In this document: in pieces, positions 11,191 through 24,172 of the stretch
Position numbering within the stretch: the first letter of the stretch is position 1
How the letters are laid out: every line of letters starts with the position of its first letter
Assembly (NCBI RefSeq): GCF_958979055.1
Contig: NC_084889.1
Location: 15,268,761 to 15,332,760, forward strand
Reading direction: 5' to 3'
Source of the DNA: Alnus glutinosa
Taxonomy: Eukaryota > Streptophyta > Magnoliopsida > Fagales > Betulaceae
Length of the DNA: 64,000 nt
Position numbers and translations under genes: made by a program
Notes under the pieces: generated by a model
What the model was told of the DNA's origin: nothing
Database searches by the model: none
What the model saw: only the letters and a program-made list of their open reading frames with translations

Positions 11191-12573
11191 ATTCTTGTCT
11201 TTCTTTTCTTTTCTTTTAATGATTATAAACCAGGGTTGTGCTCTTAATTATGCTATATGCCGTGGGTGTCACAATATCACACTTGAACAATTTCATATTA
11301 ATTATGATGATAATAATACATACATAAGTTTGAGCGAGAGAGAGAGAGGGAGAACAAGACCACCAGATATATGCTCTTAGAAAGGCTCCAGCTACACCGG
11401 AAATATCCAACAACATCTTCATATATATATATATATATGTATATATTAGATTGTATTGTGTTTACCACACCATCAAGTAAAGCAAATTCAAATATATAAA
11501 TACAATATATCAAGTAATTCATTTGATAAAGAACTTACATCAAATTTCAAAAGAAGACATCATTTGTCAACTCCAAAATCTCAAATTACCAAAAGCTAGA
11601 ACAAATAGTCACTGCAGAAAAGAACATGAATCCATAAAGCTTTTGGTACAGATTTATCTTCGTCCAAAATTGTAAACTTTTTTCCTTTTTGTAATGCAAA
11701 TACGAATCAAATAAATTTAATGTCTTTGTCACGTGGAAAAATTCGTGGACACCAATCCATTGACTAATAGCAATTTTTAGGAATATTTGAATGCAAATAA
11801 ATAGACAATTAATAAGGAAGTTGTTATTTGGCTAAACTATATATATATATATATATTAGAAGAAGTAACCAATTATTTTGTTTTGACTTCTCCCGCTTGT
11901 TATTGTTGTTGGGAAGTATTCTGCCACAATTTTTTTTTTCTTTTTCATATTTTTACAACAGCACACGTTTATGCCATAATTGCTAGTTGGTGGGGAGACG
12001 TGTTGAAAATTTCTCTTAACTCCGCATTGTATGTGACATAATTGTAGTGTTTAAAAATGAGTTAATTAGTGTTAGTCGTCAGCTTGGGTTGGAGATGGAG
12101 AAAATAACATGAACCTTTTTCTTGGGTTTGCTTTGGTCCTTGGTTCTTTACTGGCTAGCTAAGATATTGTACATACTTTTTATTTTTGGTTTTCTTTATT
12201 TTTAAAGTAATATTTATTTATTAGTTATCTATATTTTCAACTTTTGCAATTGGCAAGTAATATTTTATTACTAAAACGTCACTTTAAATTAGTCATCATA
12301 TATAAGGTGATCGATTGAAATAATAGGCAGAGAAATGCAAGACATCCTGACATTACAGTGGAAATTTAACGTCTTCAAGCACAATAGTTGCAATACAAAA
12401 AAAAGCAGAAGCTGTAAAAGACACATGAAAAAAGTACAACCTGCTACTATGTTTGGGTGTTGATAAGCTACACAACCTGTAGTTCGACCTTATTGGCATA
12501 CAAACTTAGATAAGCTACATATTACTTAGACACATTGATCAGACAAATTGCATGTATAGGACGATGGATTTGT
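11191..12573. other. Spacer in U2
   Basis: PhBP 3' flank, a GA repeat near 11335 and a TA run near 11421, then a deletion that removes the foldback MITE, and AT-rich sequence shared with the other units. No gene is supported. Confidence 0.65.
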
Positions 12574-12710
12574 CTAATTTTGTTCAGTTTCTGTCTCGCC
12601 AGCAACACCGTGTCCTGGATGACCATGACCATGTCCATGCCCATGCCCATGCCCGTGCTTATGGTCACCATGCTTGGCCTCCTCCACAGCGTCAGTTTGG
12701 ACATTTTCCT
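12574..12710 (-). pseudogene. Gly/His-rich secreted protein, exon 2 without exon 1 (U2)
   Basis: The exon is open from the acceptor ATAG through ENVQTDAVEEAKHGDHK and a His-Gly tract to TETEQN and a TAG stop. The upstream intron is retained only to 13269, where the TRIM array starts, and exon 1 with the signal peptide is absent. An orphan exon. Confidence 0.8.
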
Positions 12711-13269
12711 CTATAAAAATGACCAGTTGAAGAAGCTAAGGTAAAAGGTAATATTCAAATTAACTACAAGAGAAAACGTCACTTACTTACCACACTTATC
12801 ATCCCGATCTCTCATTATTTTGCAATTATATTTTTAAACCCAGATCATTTTTTATAACTTTTGCAATCATATTTTTAAACTTTAAAAAGTATAAATTTAG
12901 TGTATTCATCTTTCAATTTTTTTCAATTTTATTATTCCGTTAGAATTGTATGATTTTCTGTTAAATCTTGTCAAAATTCTTAAAATATCCCTGTTTTATT
13001 TTTAATATATATAAATATATATATTTCAAAGATCTTTTACAAATTCTGCTAAATCCTGAAACACATAAATCCTTGCAATTTTTTTCTTTTGTTTTTTTCC
13101 GTAAAAATGAGGGGTACTTTATGAATTTTGACACCTCTCTTAGAAAAATTATAACAAATTGGTGAAATTGAAAGATTGATTCTCGACACTTTTTTAAAGT
13201 TTATGGATTTGATTGAAAAAACAATAAAAGAAAGAAGTGGTAAGTGACGTTTTAAAAATAAAATAAAAG

Positions 13270-14850
13270 TGTAACACCCCGACCTCATGTGAAGAAGATG
13301 ATAAGTAGCCCATATAGAGTGAGTAGTTTATAAAGATAATTATGAGTGCCAACTCCCACATTGCCTGTTTACTAGTTGAAACTGGGCGTCAGGAATTTAA
13401 GAAACGAAGTTCTTAACACTCCGATCCCCATATGGTGAAGATAAAGAGTAGCTTGCATAGAGTGAGTTGTTTATAATGATAGTCGTGAGTGATAAGTTTC
13501 ACATTACTTAAGTACTCGATAAAAAAGACATTTATAAGGAATTCTAGGGAAGCTTCAAATTGACTAGTCATTTTTGAGGTGATAGCGCAAATTTAATTAG
13601 CACTTTTCTTTGGGTCATTACAAATTGTACTAGAGCCACCTAGTAATTCGTCATTTGGTACTGTTAGCACCGCATGACATGGCCTTGACGAGGAGGCTAG
13701 GGATTTAAGGGAGGGAGAGTTTTTAACACTTAGGTCTCATATTGAGAAGATGAGTAGCCCATATAGAAAGTTGGTAGTTTATAAGAGATTCTTATAGGAG
13801 CTAAGTCCTACATTGGTTACTTATCAGATGAAATTGGGCTTTATAAGTGATTCTAGGGAAGCTCTAAATTGACTAATTCTTTTGGGGTGATAGCGCAAAT
13901 CTGGCTAGCGATTTTTCTTGAGTCATTACAAATGGTATTAGAGCTAGCTTGTAACGCTAGGTCATGTGGTACTGGAGCATTGCATGACGTGACCTTAAAG
14001 AGGACACCAGGAGGCTAAGAGGGGGAGTTTGTAACACCCCAGTCCCATACGGAAAAGATAAAGAGTAGCCCACATAGAGTGAGTGGTTTATAAAAATAAC
14101 CATGAGTATTAATTCCTACATTGCCTAGTTATTAGGTGAAATTGGGTTTCATAAACAATTCTTTTGAAGGTTCAAATTGACTAGTCATTTTAGGGTGATA
14201 GCACAGATATGGCTAGCATTTTTTTCTAGGTCGTTACAAATGGTACTAGAGCCACCTAGTAATGCGTCATTTGGTATTGTCAACACCGCATGACATGGCC
14301 CTGACGAGTACGTCATGGGTTTAAAGGAGGGTGTTTGTAACACTCCGGTCCCATATTGGAAAAATGAGTAGCCCACATAGAGATTGTATAGTTTATAAGA
14401 GATGTTGATGGGTGCTAAGTCTCACATTGGGTACTTAATAGGTGATACTAAGCTTTATAAATGAAATTAGTAAAACTCCAAATTGACTGGTCATTTTTGG
14501 GTGATAGCTCAAATCTGGCTAGCGCTTTTCCTTAAGTCGTTACAAATGGTATCAAAGACAAGTTGTAACACCAGGCCTTACGGTTTGGAGCACCGCTTGA
14601 CGTGGCCATGACGAGCACGTCAGGAGATTAAAAGCGGAAGTTTGTAATACCCCAGTCCCATATGAGATGATAAAGAGTAGCTCACATAGAGTGTATGGTT
14701 TATAAAGATAATCATGAGTGCTAAGTCCTACATTACTTAGTTATTGTGTGAAACTGGGCCTTATATAGAATTATATGGAAGCTCCAAATTGACTAGTCCT
14801 TTTTGGGTGAAAGCGCAAATGTAGCTAGCGCTTTTTTCTGGGTCGTTACA
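13270..14850 (+). mobile_element. TRIM-like tandem LTR array 2
   Basis: Same order and breakpoints as array 1: first LTR truncated and joined to a second, then full LTRs with PBS-like and purine-rich junctions, ending GGTCGTTACA. The shared truncation shows the array was copied as a block with the unit, not assembled separately in each. Confidence 0.8.
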
Positions 14851-14851
14851 T

Positions 14852-15109
14852 GAAGATGAGGCTCTCCATGTTGTACATGCATTGAGGAAGGAAGAAAAGA
14901 ATTCGTGCATATATGGCATATTGATTGACGATGCCAGAGTTATGCTGAATAGTTTGCAGAATTAGAAGGTGACTCATGTCATAAGGAAGGTAAATGGAGA
15001 AGTTCATAGGCTTGCCAAAGAAGCACTTTCTCTTATGGGCAAATGAGTTCATATGGAGGACGCCACTCATTATATTATTAACATTGTTGCTACTAAATGT
15101 CGTAATTGA
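14852..15109 (+). pseudogene. RNase H-like (RVT_3) C-terminal fragment, copy 2
   Basis: Same frame, same TAG at the Trp position and same TGA after LSLMGK as copy 1, so these stops predate the unit duplication. Confidence 0.75.
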
Positions 15110-17134
15110 GTGCTTTCTCATTATTGAAAACATCGCTAGTCTGAATTAATAATAATAAAAACAGTACTCTCATAACAAATAAATTCAGTAGTCGGTAATT
15201 GTGCTCCTATAAGGCTAAAGTATATATACAACGATGGTTACATTGCAAACAGCGAAGAATGGCTACGTGACATATATATGGACGTCATAGATGGAATTAT
15301 ATCATTTATGCTTCGAAAGAAACATTTAGACGAGGAGGCTAAAGCTTTGTAGAAAACAATTAATAGGCCATCTATATATCATCCTAGCTCATCTGATAAG
15401 AAAGAAGAAAAGATTCTATTCAAATATATATATATATTGATTTGCCTTAATATATGAACTGATAGGGACAAATTAGGGTAAGAGCCAAAGAGGTTGAGTT
15501 GGAATGGAATTCCAACTCATTCGGATTAGATTAGTTAATATTAGGATCAGAGTATATTTGAATTTGAATATTAGGTATTATCACTTTAGACGTTATCTAC
15601 TTGTAGTTCTATTTAAATGCTATTTGGTTGTTAATGTGAATAATGAAGAATTGATATAGACTTTTGTCTTTTGGTTTGTTTCCAGCCTTAATTGGATTCA
15701 CTTGGGGTCTGTCTCCAGCCATTAATTGGAGTTCATTATCAGTACATTTTCCCTTCCATTTTCACATTCCTCCATTGTTCATCATTTCATCAAAAAGTAC
15801 CTATCACGAACCTTTATATTGTCTCTCATATATAACATATTACCCTTTGAAAACTTGCACTTGAGACTTGAGAGGAGCCATGACACAACAAGTACAAACC
15901 TCCCAAGCAAAAGTTGGTGTTGGGTTGGAGGTCCTCTGGAGAGCTTTGACAAAAGAATTGAGATTTGTGGCTCAAAAAGCTATCCCAAACTTAGTAAAAG
16001 ATGTGGAATTGATCGAAGGTGACGGTGGCCTTGGTTCAATCCTGCTCTTCAAATTTTGCGATGGTCAGTCAATCTATTTTCATCATTAATTTTATTGATT
16101 ATTTAATTGGCTTATAGATATATAGATTCACCTATATATATATATATATATAAGGGAGACCATTTAATTAATATTTTTACATTCTCCCTTAATAAGGAAG
16201 ACTCAACACTTGAAATATTTAATTGAAATGGGAAGTAAATGATGGAGACACGATTAGAACTCAAGGCTTTAATTTTTTCTTATACCATGTTAAATCACCA
16301 CTTTTCCTAAAAGCTTAAGCTAATAATCAATGATTGACTATTTAATTAATATTATAACACTTCCCTCACGTGTGGGCTCAAACTCATCCTCAATAAGTAA
16401 GACCCAAAACGCAAATATTTAATTGAAAGTTGGTTAAATTGTAGATAGTTTTAGAATTAAATTAAATAGTTGAATTCATCCCTTCTTATGAGTAGATAGG
16501 AAATGATTGATTTAATTATTTAATGAAGGACAAAATTTTTCTACAAACCAGCCTTTAAAAGCAATATTTATTATATAAGCTATTAAAAAAAAAACATGTG
16601 TTTCTCATATGCTAATGGACACATGTCAATTTTAGAGGCTTTTTTTGTCGGAAATTTGTGTTAGTTAATTAATATCCTAATATTTTCACTCACCTGTGGG
16701 CTCAAACTTATCCCCTTTAATAAGTGAGACCCAACATGTGTAATACTTAATTAGAATGAAGAGTGAATTGTGAAAGTTAAGGTTCAAACTCGTGACTTCT
16801 AGCTTTAATACCATACATATTATATCTTATGAAAATGTCAATAATAGTTTTTAATAGTTATATTTGCTGTTAATTTAGAATAAATTAATTAACAAGATAA
16901 GTTAATAAATAAACAAGGTGGAAGAGGTGTTTCGGCAATGGCATATCAGTAGGAGAAGATTGTGGAACTTGATGAGTCTCTGCATCAAATTACATTGGAA
17001 GTAATGGAAGGGGGGTATCTAAGTCTTGGTTTTGCTTCCTACAAGACAACTTTCATACTGACTTCAACTGGAGAGCAGGAGAGTTTGGTTGATGTCAAAG
17101 TTTCATATCATCACACTCAAACAGATCAAGAAAG

Positions 17135-17561
17135 TGTTAGAAATATTGAACATATTACTTAAACTAACATGTGCAGCGGAAAACAAATAAGACAGGATTC
17201 AGGCTTACCTCTAGCCATATTTGCTCAAGCTTTTCCACGATCCATCTGAAGAACAAGAAAAGATTATTTGAGGGATCTTCTAACCTATGCCTATGACTGT
17301 ATTGCCGTACTGATGGTGTACACAGGCTATTAATTTATAGGATAGGTCAGGGACCCTCAAATATGGTAAGTACCGTATTGTTCCTCCCATCAAGGAAACA
17401 ATATTATTAATTGATTTTAAATCAATTAATCGATTCCTTTACGGTAATTTAATTAATTAAATTAGCTAACCGTAATACCGTATATACTATTTATTTATTA
17501 AATTGTTAATAAATACTTCCTTATGTGGCATATAGGCCATATATGGAGATAATATCTTACA
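17135..17561 (-). repeat. Copia 3' LTR
   Basis: On the minus strand it begins TGTAAGATATT and ends TTTCTAACA. Repeated at 23762-24172 with scattered substitutions. Confidence 0.9.
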
Positions 17562-17576
17562 TTCTCCCACTTGGCC
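17562..17576 (-). other. Copia polypurine tract
   Basis: On the minus strand CCAAGTGGGAGAA lies directly before the LTR, the usual Copia PPT. Confidence 0.85.
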
Positions 17577-18379
17577 TTTATGACACATAACCTTATGGTA
17601 TTAGGTTCTTTAGTTTGGCCAATCACTTATGGAATCCTCCCACTCAGATAAGAAATGTTCCACACGAATCATGGCGGTAAAACCATTATAAAATTAGGTC
17701 ATCCCTTCCATGTATCACAATGTAAAACACTCCTTACATGAGTACCTTATGGATAATCAAGCTTTATGAATGAACTTCCTATAAGTCATTCGGGTCCAAC
17801 TTTATTTATCCTCATGATAAAATAACAAATGTGCACAAAATCTTTATTATCATAACTTTATGTCTATAGACCAAAAAGAGACAAACCAAGCGAAAATCAA
17901 TTAATGAGTCTCATATATTCCGCATGACTTTATTCTTTCTTTACCGGTAAACTTTAAGTCATGGGATCCGCAATCATTAATTCAGTACTTATATGCTTAA
18001 TAGACCCTTTATGTCTCTTACTGTTATCTCTCGTACTGAGATACTTGATGTTGATTTACCTCTGCTTCTACTCTTTATTCTTATAAAAGAAGATTATAGT
18101 AGAATTACCGCAGAGTATCTTTATGGTCTAACTGTAAAATCGACAATATTGAGACTTTCAACAAAATGTCTCAACCATCATGCCTGTGTACTATATTCAT
18201 AGCACGCTAGAATTTTAGCTTTCTTGGTAGACGTAGCAACCATAGTCTGCATACTGCATCTTTAAGATATATCTCTCAATAAAAAGATATATACCCTAAA
18301 TAGACTTTCTACTATCTACACAATCAGCAAAACTCAAATCTGAACAACTAACCACCTTCAAATGGAAAGTGTATCCTTA

Positions 18380-19320
18380 GGTTAAGTTGTACTTCTTGGT
18401 TCCTTGCATATACCGCAAGACTTTATTTGCAGCACTTTATTGACCAAATATTCTTATTGTCAGTCATATGGTTATGCATAATGCAGACGCTTTAAAAAAC
18501 CCTTTTATCTGCCCTTATTCCAATACCTTTTGGGACATTAATCTGTATATAATTGGTCCCTCTTAATTGCTACTGAAGGTGCAAATCCTTCATTCTAAAT
18601 TTTCCCAAAACTTTTTCAATGTAGGCCTTCCGAGACAATGTTAATATTCTTTATGTCTCTGTGAATCTCTATGTCAAAAGACATAAGAGGTTTCACCCAA
18701 ATCCTTCATTTCAAAGTTTTGTGAAAAGAACTTTATGTAGCAAACCTAAATCACCACTTGCAAAAATAATATCTACATATAGGACTAGAAAGATTACTGT
18801 ACTCCCACTAACCTTAAGGTATATATACTAATCAACAAGGTTTTCTATAAACAATAAAACAATAACCTTGTAAAAAGTATATTACCATTGAGAGATCTAT
18901 CACAGCCCATAAATAGAATTCTTTAATTTGCAAGCTTTCTGACTGTTATTTATAAAACCTTTTGGTTGTTTCATGTAAACCTCGTCTTTAAGATCCCCAT
19001 TCAGAAAAGTTGTTTTCGCATCCACTTGATGTAGCTCTAGATCAAAAATAAGCTACTAATGCTATGATCATCTTGATGAACCATCCTTAGACACTGGAGA
19101 GAATGTTTCACGATAATCAATGCCTTCCTTATGAGTAAAACCATTGGCTATGAGTCTAGCTCGACCTTTCAGCTATGGACTTATCTCTTACTTCATGGCA
19201 CTGAATCTCAATGTGGAGTTTTCTCCACTCATAGCATGTGAAAACAACTTTGGATCATCTTTATGTCCAATGTCAACATCAGACTCTGGGAGGTATACAA
19301 CATAATTACTAAGAATTGTT
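18380..19320 (-). pseudogene. Copia reverse transcriptase region
   Basis: Minus-strand fragments read [40 protein letters not shown] and FLVLYVDIIFASGD, in order and in more than one frame. The catalytic motif YVDD reads YVDI. It cannot encode an active enzyme. Confidence 0.8.
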
Positions 19321-21200
19321 GATCTCCTTATTCTATAGGATTTTTCTAAATTCTACTTCCTCTGCATTTTGCAATGGGAGAATAGACTTTTGAACCTGTT
19401 CTGCATGAGTTAGTTGTTCTAGAAATGATTGTGGCTCAGGATAATCAATCTGATTTTCCATGAATACAATCAATCATCCTCTATGAGGAGGAGATTTGGC
19501 AAACTCTAGTGCTTCCTCAAATGAGCACTCCCACTGGGTTCCGCATCCTCTAGAAATTTTACAATCAACAACTCTAGGCTTATGTGAAGGATAATAAAAA
19601 CCCCTTAAAGTTTGCTAGATAGCTTATAAAAGATCCGCTGGTTGTCCTTGAATCTAATTTCCTTAGGCGAGGATTATAAATCCCCTCTTTAGCAAGGCAA
19701 CCCTACATGTGTAAATAATTTAAACTTAATCTTCCATCTATTTCATAAAAGGTATCTCAAGGACAACCTTAAATGGAATCCTGTTTAACATATATACAAC
19801 AGTCTTCAAAGCTTTACTCTATAAGGGTAATAACAGATTAGTATTACTAATCATTTCCTTTTTGTGTATACCTACCTTAATACTCTATGCCTAGATTAGA
19901 TCTAATGATCTTCATGCTGTTTCTCTTCTTCTTCCTTATAGGTATTAAGAGCATTCAATACCCCAGCTTTAATATTTAGAAAATAGAGATACATAAACTT
20001 TATATGGTCATCACTAAAAGAGATAAAAATATCTCTGACCATTTAGGCAATGAGTATGAAAGGGTCAACACCTTTCAATGTACATGATCTCAAGAATCTC
20101 AAAAGGCTCTCTTTGGCACCTCTAGTGGACTTGTTGGAATGCTTTCCCTTATGCAGTCCACACAAGTACCAAAGTCAGTAAATTACAGATTTTCATTTTC
20201 TGTATAGAGATATATTTCAATCTCCAAAGCCATAACAAGAGCATTTTTAAATTCTCAAAGACTCTACTTTACATCAACATCAGTATGCAAAACCAAACAA
20301 GTAATTTTGTTTCAAAATTGGGATGTAGGTCAATTTTAAATAGACTTTAAATAAACCTCAACCAATATTCCACCCAAAAAATAAGAAAAATTTCAAGTTT
20401 AAAATAAAATTGAAATTTTTAACAAGCCAAACTAGAAAATAAATTTATAAAAGATTATGGAATATAAATTATTTTTGAGGTAAAAAAATTATAACTGAAT
20501 CTCAAAATTAACCTATAGATCCCAACAACCTCAAATTATAAATACGTGTTATTCATTTTAAAAAGACTCTGCATTTGTGTTGACAACGTGGATTGTTAAA
20601 CCATAAACAATCCACAATATATTTGAATGAGTCACTAAAAGAGATTCACGACATACCAGATATATGAGATTATCTTTATTTTAAGTCATTTCTTATACTT
20701 CATGCAATCTTTCTTTATATGCCCTTAATTTTCCTTACTGCATGAGAAATAGGTATCTTGATTGCCATAATACTTTATTGGCACCTTATTCTCATGCTTT
20801 AAGTGTTGGACATGATTGCATTTATCGGTCCTTCCCTTGACATGAGTAACCATGTGAACACTTTATGAATTCTCTCATATCCTTGAACACACATGGTTCA
20901 AAGTTTATTTACTAACCATTTATCCTTACGTGTGTTACAAGATAAAATTCTACACTTAGAAGAGAGAATTCAAAAATTGAAATAGAACAATAATGACTTA
21001 AAAAATCTAAATCTTTAGGGACTTAAGCTAAACTACAATATCCTTCATTCCCATAATGGAATTAGAAACAATCAAATGAAAAAGCTTATTAATCTTTTTC
21101 CAGTCAGAAAAATATTACCATAATGGATTGGAATATAAAACTATCAAAGTAGAGTAATATGAATAGCTGCAATAACCAAGAAAATAAATACTTTAATGCT
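19320..21200 (-). other. Copia internal region, decayed
   Basis: This should hold integrase, protease and gag on the minus strand. I see no long frame or motif clear enough to call, only AT-rich sequence with many stops. Confidence 0.4.
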
Positions 21201-21210
21201 ATGAATTAAC

Positions 21211-21760
21211 TTTATTTTAAATTAGCCAATGCCAATTTAAATAGTAAATTTCAACCTACCTGTGGGCAAAGGTTGCATCATGCATGAAATTTACTCTTTA
21301 TTAATAAGACTAAAGCAAATTTAAATATTAAAAAATAAAATTCTTCGTACCTTTGGGCAACCGAAAGAAATTTTACTTTTAATACTAAATTTGTTATCTT
21401 ATTCTAATTAAGTCAAAAAAAAATAAAAACTTCCCTTTGGGGATAAGTAATTAAATTTATGAATTAACTACAAGACGGTGTCAACTTTATTTTAAATTAG
21501 CCAATGCCAATTTAAATAGTAAATTTCAACCTACCTTTGGGGAAAGGTTGCATCACGCATGAAATTTACTCTTTATTAATAAGACTAATAAATTTAAATA
21601 TTAATAAATAAAATTCTTCGTACCTATAGGCAACCGAGAGAAATTTTACTTTCAATACTAAATTTGTTATCTTATTCTAATTAAGTCATAAAAATAAAAA
21701 CTTCCCTGTGGGGATAAGTAATTAAATTTATGAATTAATTACAAGACGATGTTAATTTTT
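21211..21760. repeat. 275 bp tandem duplication inside the Copia element
   Basis: Two copies, starting at 21211 and 21486 with tttattttaaattagcc, differ by small changes. Each has the phrases GGGCAAAGGTTGCATCA or near variants. Confidence 0.85.
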
Positions 21761-21807
21761 CTATATGAAGTTCACGTGTACGATCTTTATGCGATTATTA
21801 TAAAATC

Positions 21808-22050
21808 GAGATGCTGTGGCTCTCCCAAAATCATAATAATCATGCTGTAATTCATGAACATCTAATAAATCTTTATGAGGTTCATGCGTGTAATCCTGAT
21901 GTAATTATCATTAAAATTTGGGATGTTGTGGCTCCCCAAAATCATAATGATAATTATGTGTGTGTAATCTTGATGCAATTGTCATTCAAAATTGGGATGC
22001 TGTGGCTCTCCCAAAATTATCATGATAATTGCTACTTCATTAACATCTAA
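21808..22050. repeat. Three-fold repeat, about 75-120 bp
   Basis: The phrase GATGCTGTGGCTCTCCCAAA recurs with variation near 21810, 21923 and 21998, each followed by ATCATAATGAT-like sequence and separated by TCTTGATGCAATT-like spacers. Confidence 0.75.
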
Positions 22051-22429
22051 CAACTTTATAGATGCCCCCTTAATAGCCCCAGGAATATAACAAACCAATA
22101 CTTAAATGGGGTAAACAGCATTTTCCAAGGTGTAACCAGGTGAGTTCCCAGGAAAGTGACGGGGGTCACATGGACACACTTGAATCCCAAGACTTTCCTA
22201 GCCAGAACTTTTCTAGACATTGCATTCTTGGCATTACTGTAAACACACCAGCATATATGGTATTGTTAATTATTCTTAGGTCTAGGCATCAAGCAATTTT
22301 TATTTAAACAATATAAATTCAACAATTAAAAATATATTTCTCAATTCATGTATTAAAGAAACAATAATTTTAATACATAGTACTGTAAATAATAAAGGAA
22401 ATAAAATTTTAATGTGAAAGCATAAAACC

Positions 22430-22504
22430 AGGCTTAGCTCAATGGTTTGAAGCTTGTAGCTTAATGGACTCAAAGGTCCCAAGTTCAAATCTCTACCTAA
22501 GCCT
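22430..22504 (+). ncRNA. tRNA-like sequence or SINE head
   Basis: 75 nt with perfectly complementary 7 bp ends (AGGCTTA / TAAGCCT), an A-box-like TAGCTCAATGG and a B-box-like GTTCAAATC. The T-arm stem is poor, so a working tRNA is unlikely. A tRNA pseudogene or tRNA-derived SINE head is a better reading; a T run at 22648-22663 may mark the SINE end. Confidence 0.45.
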
Positions 22505-22799
22505 TATTTTTCCTTATTTTCACAAAATTCAAAAGGGTCACTGTATTGGGCTGGCCCAATATGATCAGCCCACTTAATCGGGTCAGGTTTCTTGCTACAT
22601 ATTAATCGGGTCGGGTCTCTGTATTTGTCACTTAATGGGCCTCCCTCTTTTTTTTTTTTTTTTAAAAGCCATATAGGGCCAACGGGTTTCTGGATTGGGC
22701 TGACCCATCGCTTAGCAACTGGTTGGGATAATGGGTTCAAACCTATACCCGATGAATAACCCGACCCGCGGGTCGAAACCCTAACCCGTATGCCCAAAA

Positions 22800-23400
22800 A
22801 AATGACCCGAAAAAACCCCTAACCCTAGCCGCCGCCCTTTCATCTTCCTTATGCGCCGGCCGCTCAAATGGATCCTGCTGCCACCTTATGCAGCGGCCAT
22901 GAGGGGCCGCTGCTTAGCAGCCACGGCGACCCCTTTGGGTCGCCGATTGCCTAGGAACCAGGCGGCCCGTTCTTGTGACGGGGAAGAGGCCGCTTGCAGC
23001 GGCTTCTTCCATCCGGAAAAACGCCGGCCCATACGGGTCGGTCCCTTCTGCATGCGGCGAAAACCCGCTTAGCCTTATGCGGGTTTTCGCTAGCGGATGG
23101 CCGGTCTTCTTCAGGCGCCGGCTACTGCCGCTGCCTAGCAGCAACGGCGACCCAGAGAGGTCGCCGTTGGTCTAGGATCTAGGCGACCTGTGAGGGCCGC
23201 CAGTCCCGGTGAAGGGGGAGGCCGCTGGAAGCGGCCTCTCCTTCGACAAACGACGCCGGCCACGACGGGCCGGCGCCTACTGTATGTCGATGGCGATTCT
23301 ACACGGCAACGACGTCACGCCAGTGATGGTAACGGGAAGAGGCCACAGTAGTGGCCTCTCCACGAATCGACAATGACGCCACTGCGATGCCGGCCATTAG
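22800..23400. other. GC-rich hairpin cluster in the Copia leader
   Basis: A sharp GC-rich island in AT-rich surroundings with at least seven short-loop inverted repeats: 22924-22945, 22982-23010, 23057-23090 (12 bp perfect arms), 23143-23168, 23218-23238, 23254-23275 and 23339-23358. Motifs such as GGCCGCT, CGCCGGCC and CGGCGACC recur, suggesting two to three diverged tandem units. Short frames on both strands are side products of the GC content. Confidence 0.85.
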
Positions 23401-23747
23401 CTGGCGAATGGCCTGTACAGAGAAGCAATCGGCCATGGGTTTCAAGAAGCATTGCACAGTGGGTTTTACAAGGGCAAAACGGTAAAAACAAGGGTTTCAA
23501 CCGTATATGAACATGAACAGATGCAAAACAAATTCGAAACACAAACACGTACAGTTCATGAACAATAATAATAATAGGCTGAATTTTGTTCTATATGAAA
23601 CAATGGAACAAACAAAATGTTGAAAAAACTAATACCCATATGTTTTTCAACCGTTCGTGAACGATGAATATAATTGCAAATAAATTATGTTCACAAAAAT
23701 ATTAACTTCAATAAAGACTTAATGCTAAACAAAATAGCATAGAGGTC

Positions 23748-23761
23748 GCTCTAATACCACA
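23748..23761 (-). other. Copia primer-binding site
   Basis: Minus strand TGGTATTAGAGC lies beside the 5' LTR and differs by one base from the initiator-tRNA-Met PBS consensus TGGTATCAGAGC. Confidence 0.85.
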
Positions 23762-24172
23762 AGTTAGAAATATTGAACATATTACTTAAACTAACATGCG
23801 CAGCGGAAAACAAATGAGACAAGATTCAGGCTTACCTCTAGCCATATTTGCTCAAGCTTTTCCACGATCCATCTAAAGAACAAGAAAAGATTATTTAAGG
23901 GATCTTCTAACCTATGCCTATGACTGTATTGCCGTACTGATGGTGTACACAGGCTATTAATTTATAGGCTAGGTCAGGGACCCTCAAATATGGTAAGTAA
24001 CGTATTGTTCCTCCCATCAAGGAAACAATATTATTAATTGATTTTAAATCAATTAATCGATTTTTTTACGGTAATTTAATTAATTAAATTACCTAATCAT
24101 AATACCGTATATACTATTTATTTATTAAATTGTTAATAAATACTTCCTTATGTGGCATATAGGCCATATATG
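23762..24172 (-). repeat. Copia 5' LTR, truncated at outer end
   Basis: Matches 17135-17561 but stops after GGCCATATATG and joins host exon sequence. Confidence 0.9.

Larger units (their letters stand above)
8755..15361. repeat. Tandem unit U2 (6.6 kb)
   Basis: The most complete simple unit: PhBP copy 2, spacer, Gly/His-rich exon 2, TRIM array, RNase H fragment, AAT repeat and return to the unit motif. The spacer MITE is deleted here (junction near 11766). Confidence 0.85.
17135..24172 (-). mobile_element. Copia LTR retrotransposon, decayed, in exon 2 of PhBP copy 3
   Basis: Two LTRs of about 0.41-0.43 kb flank 6.2 kb. The element runs on the minus strand: right LTR, PBS, leader, coding region, PPT, left LTR. 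Reverse transcriptase motifs are readable on the minus strand but split by frame changes and stops. The right LTR lacks its last roughly 15 bp, so the target-site duplication is no longer complete. LTR divergence is low but not zero. Confidence 0.9.

Noticed and set aside
22851-23182. Plus and minus open frames in the GC-rich island
   Set aside because: Overlapping frames on both strands without start context, domain or conservation. They follow from GC content and hairpins.
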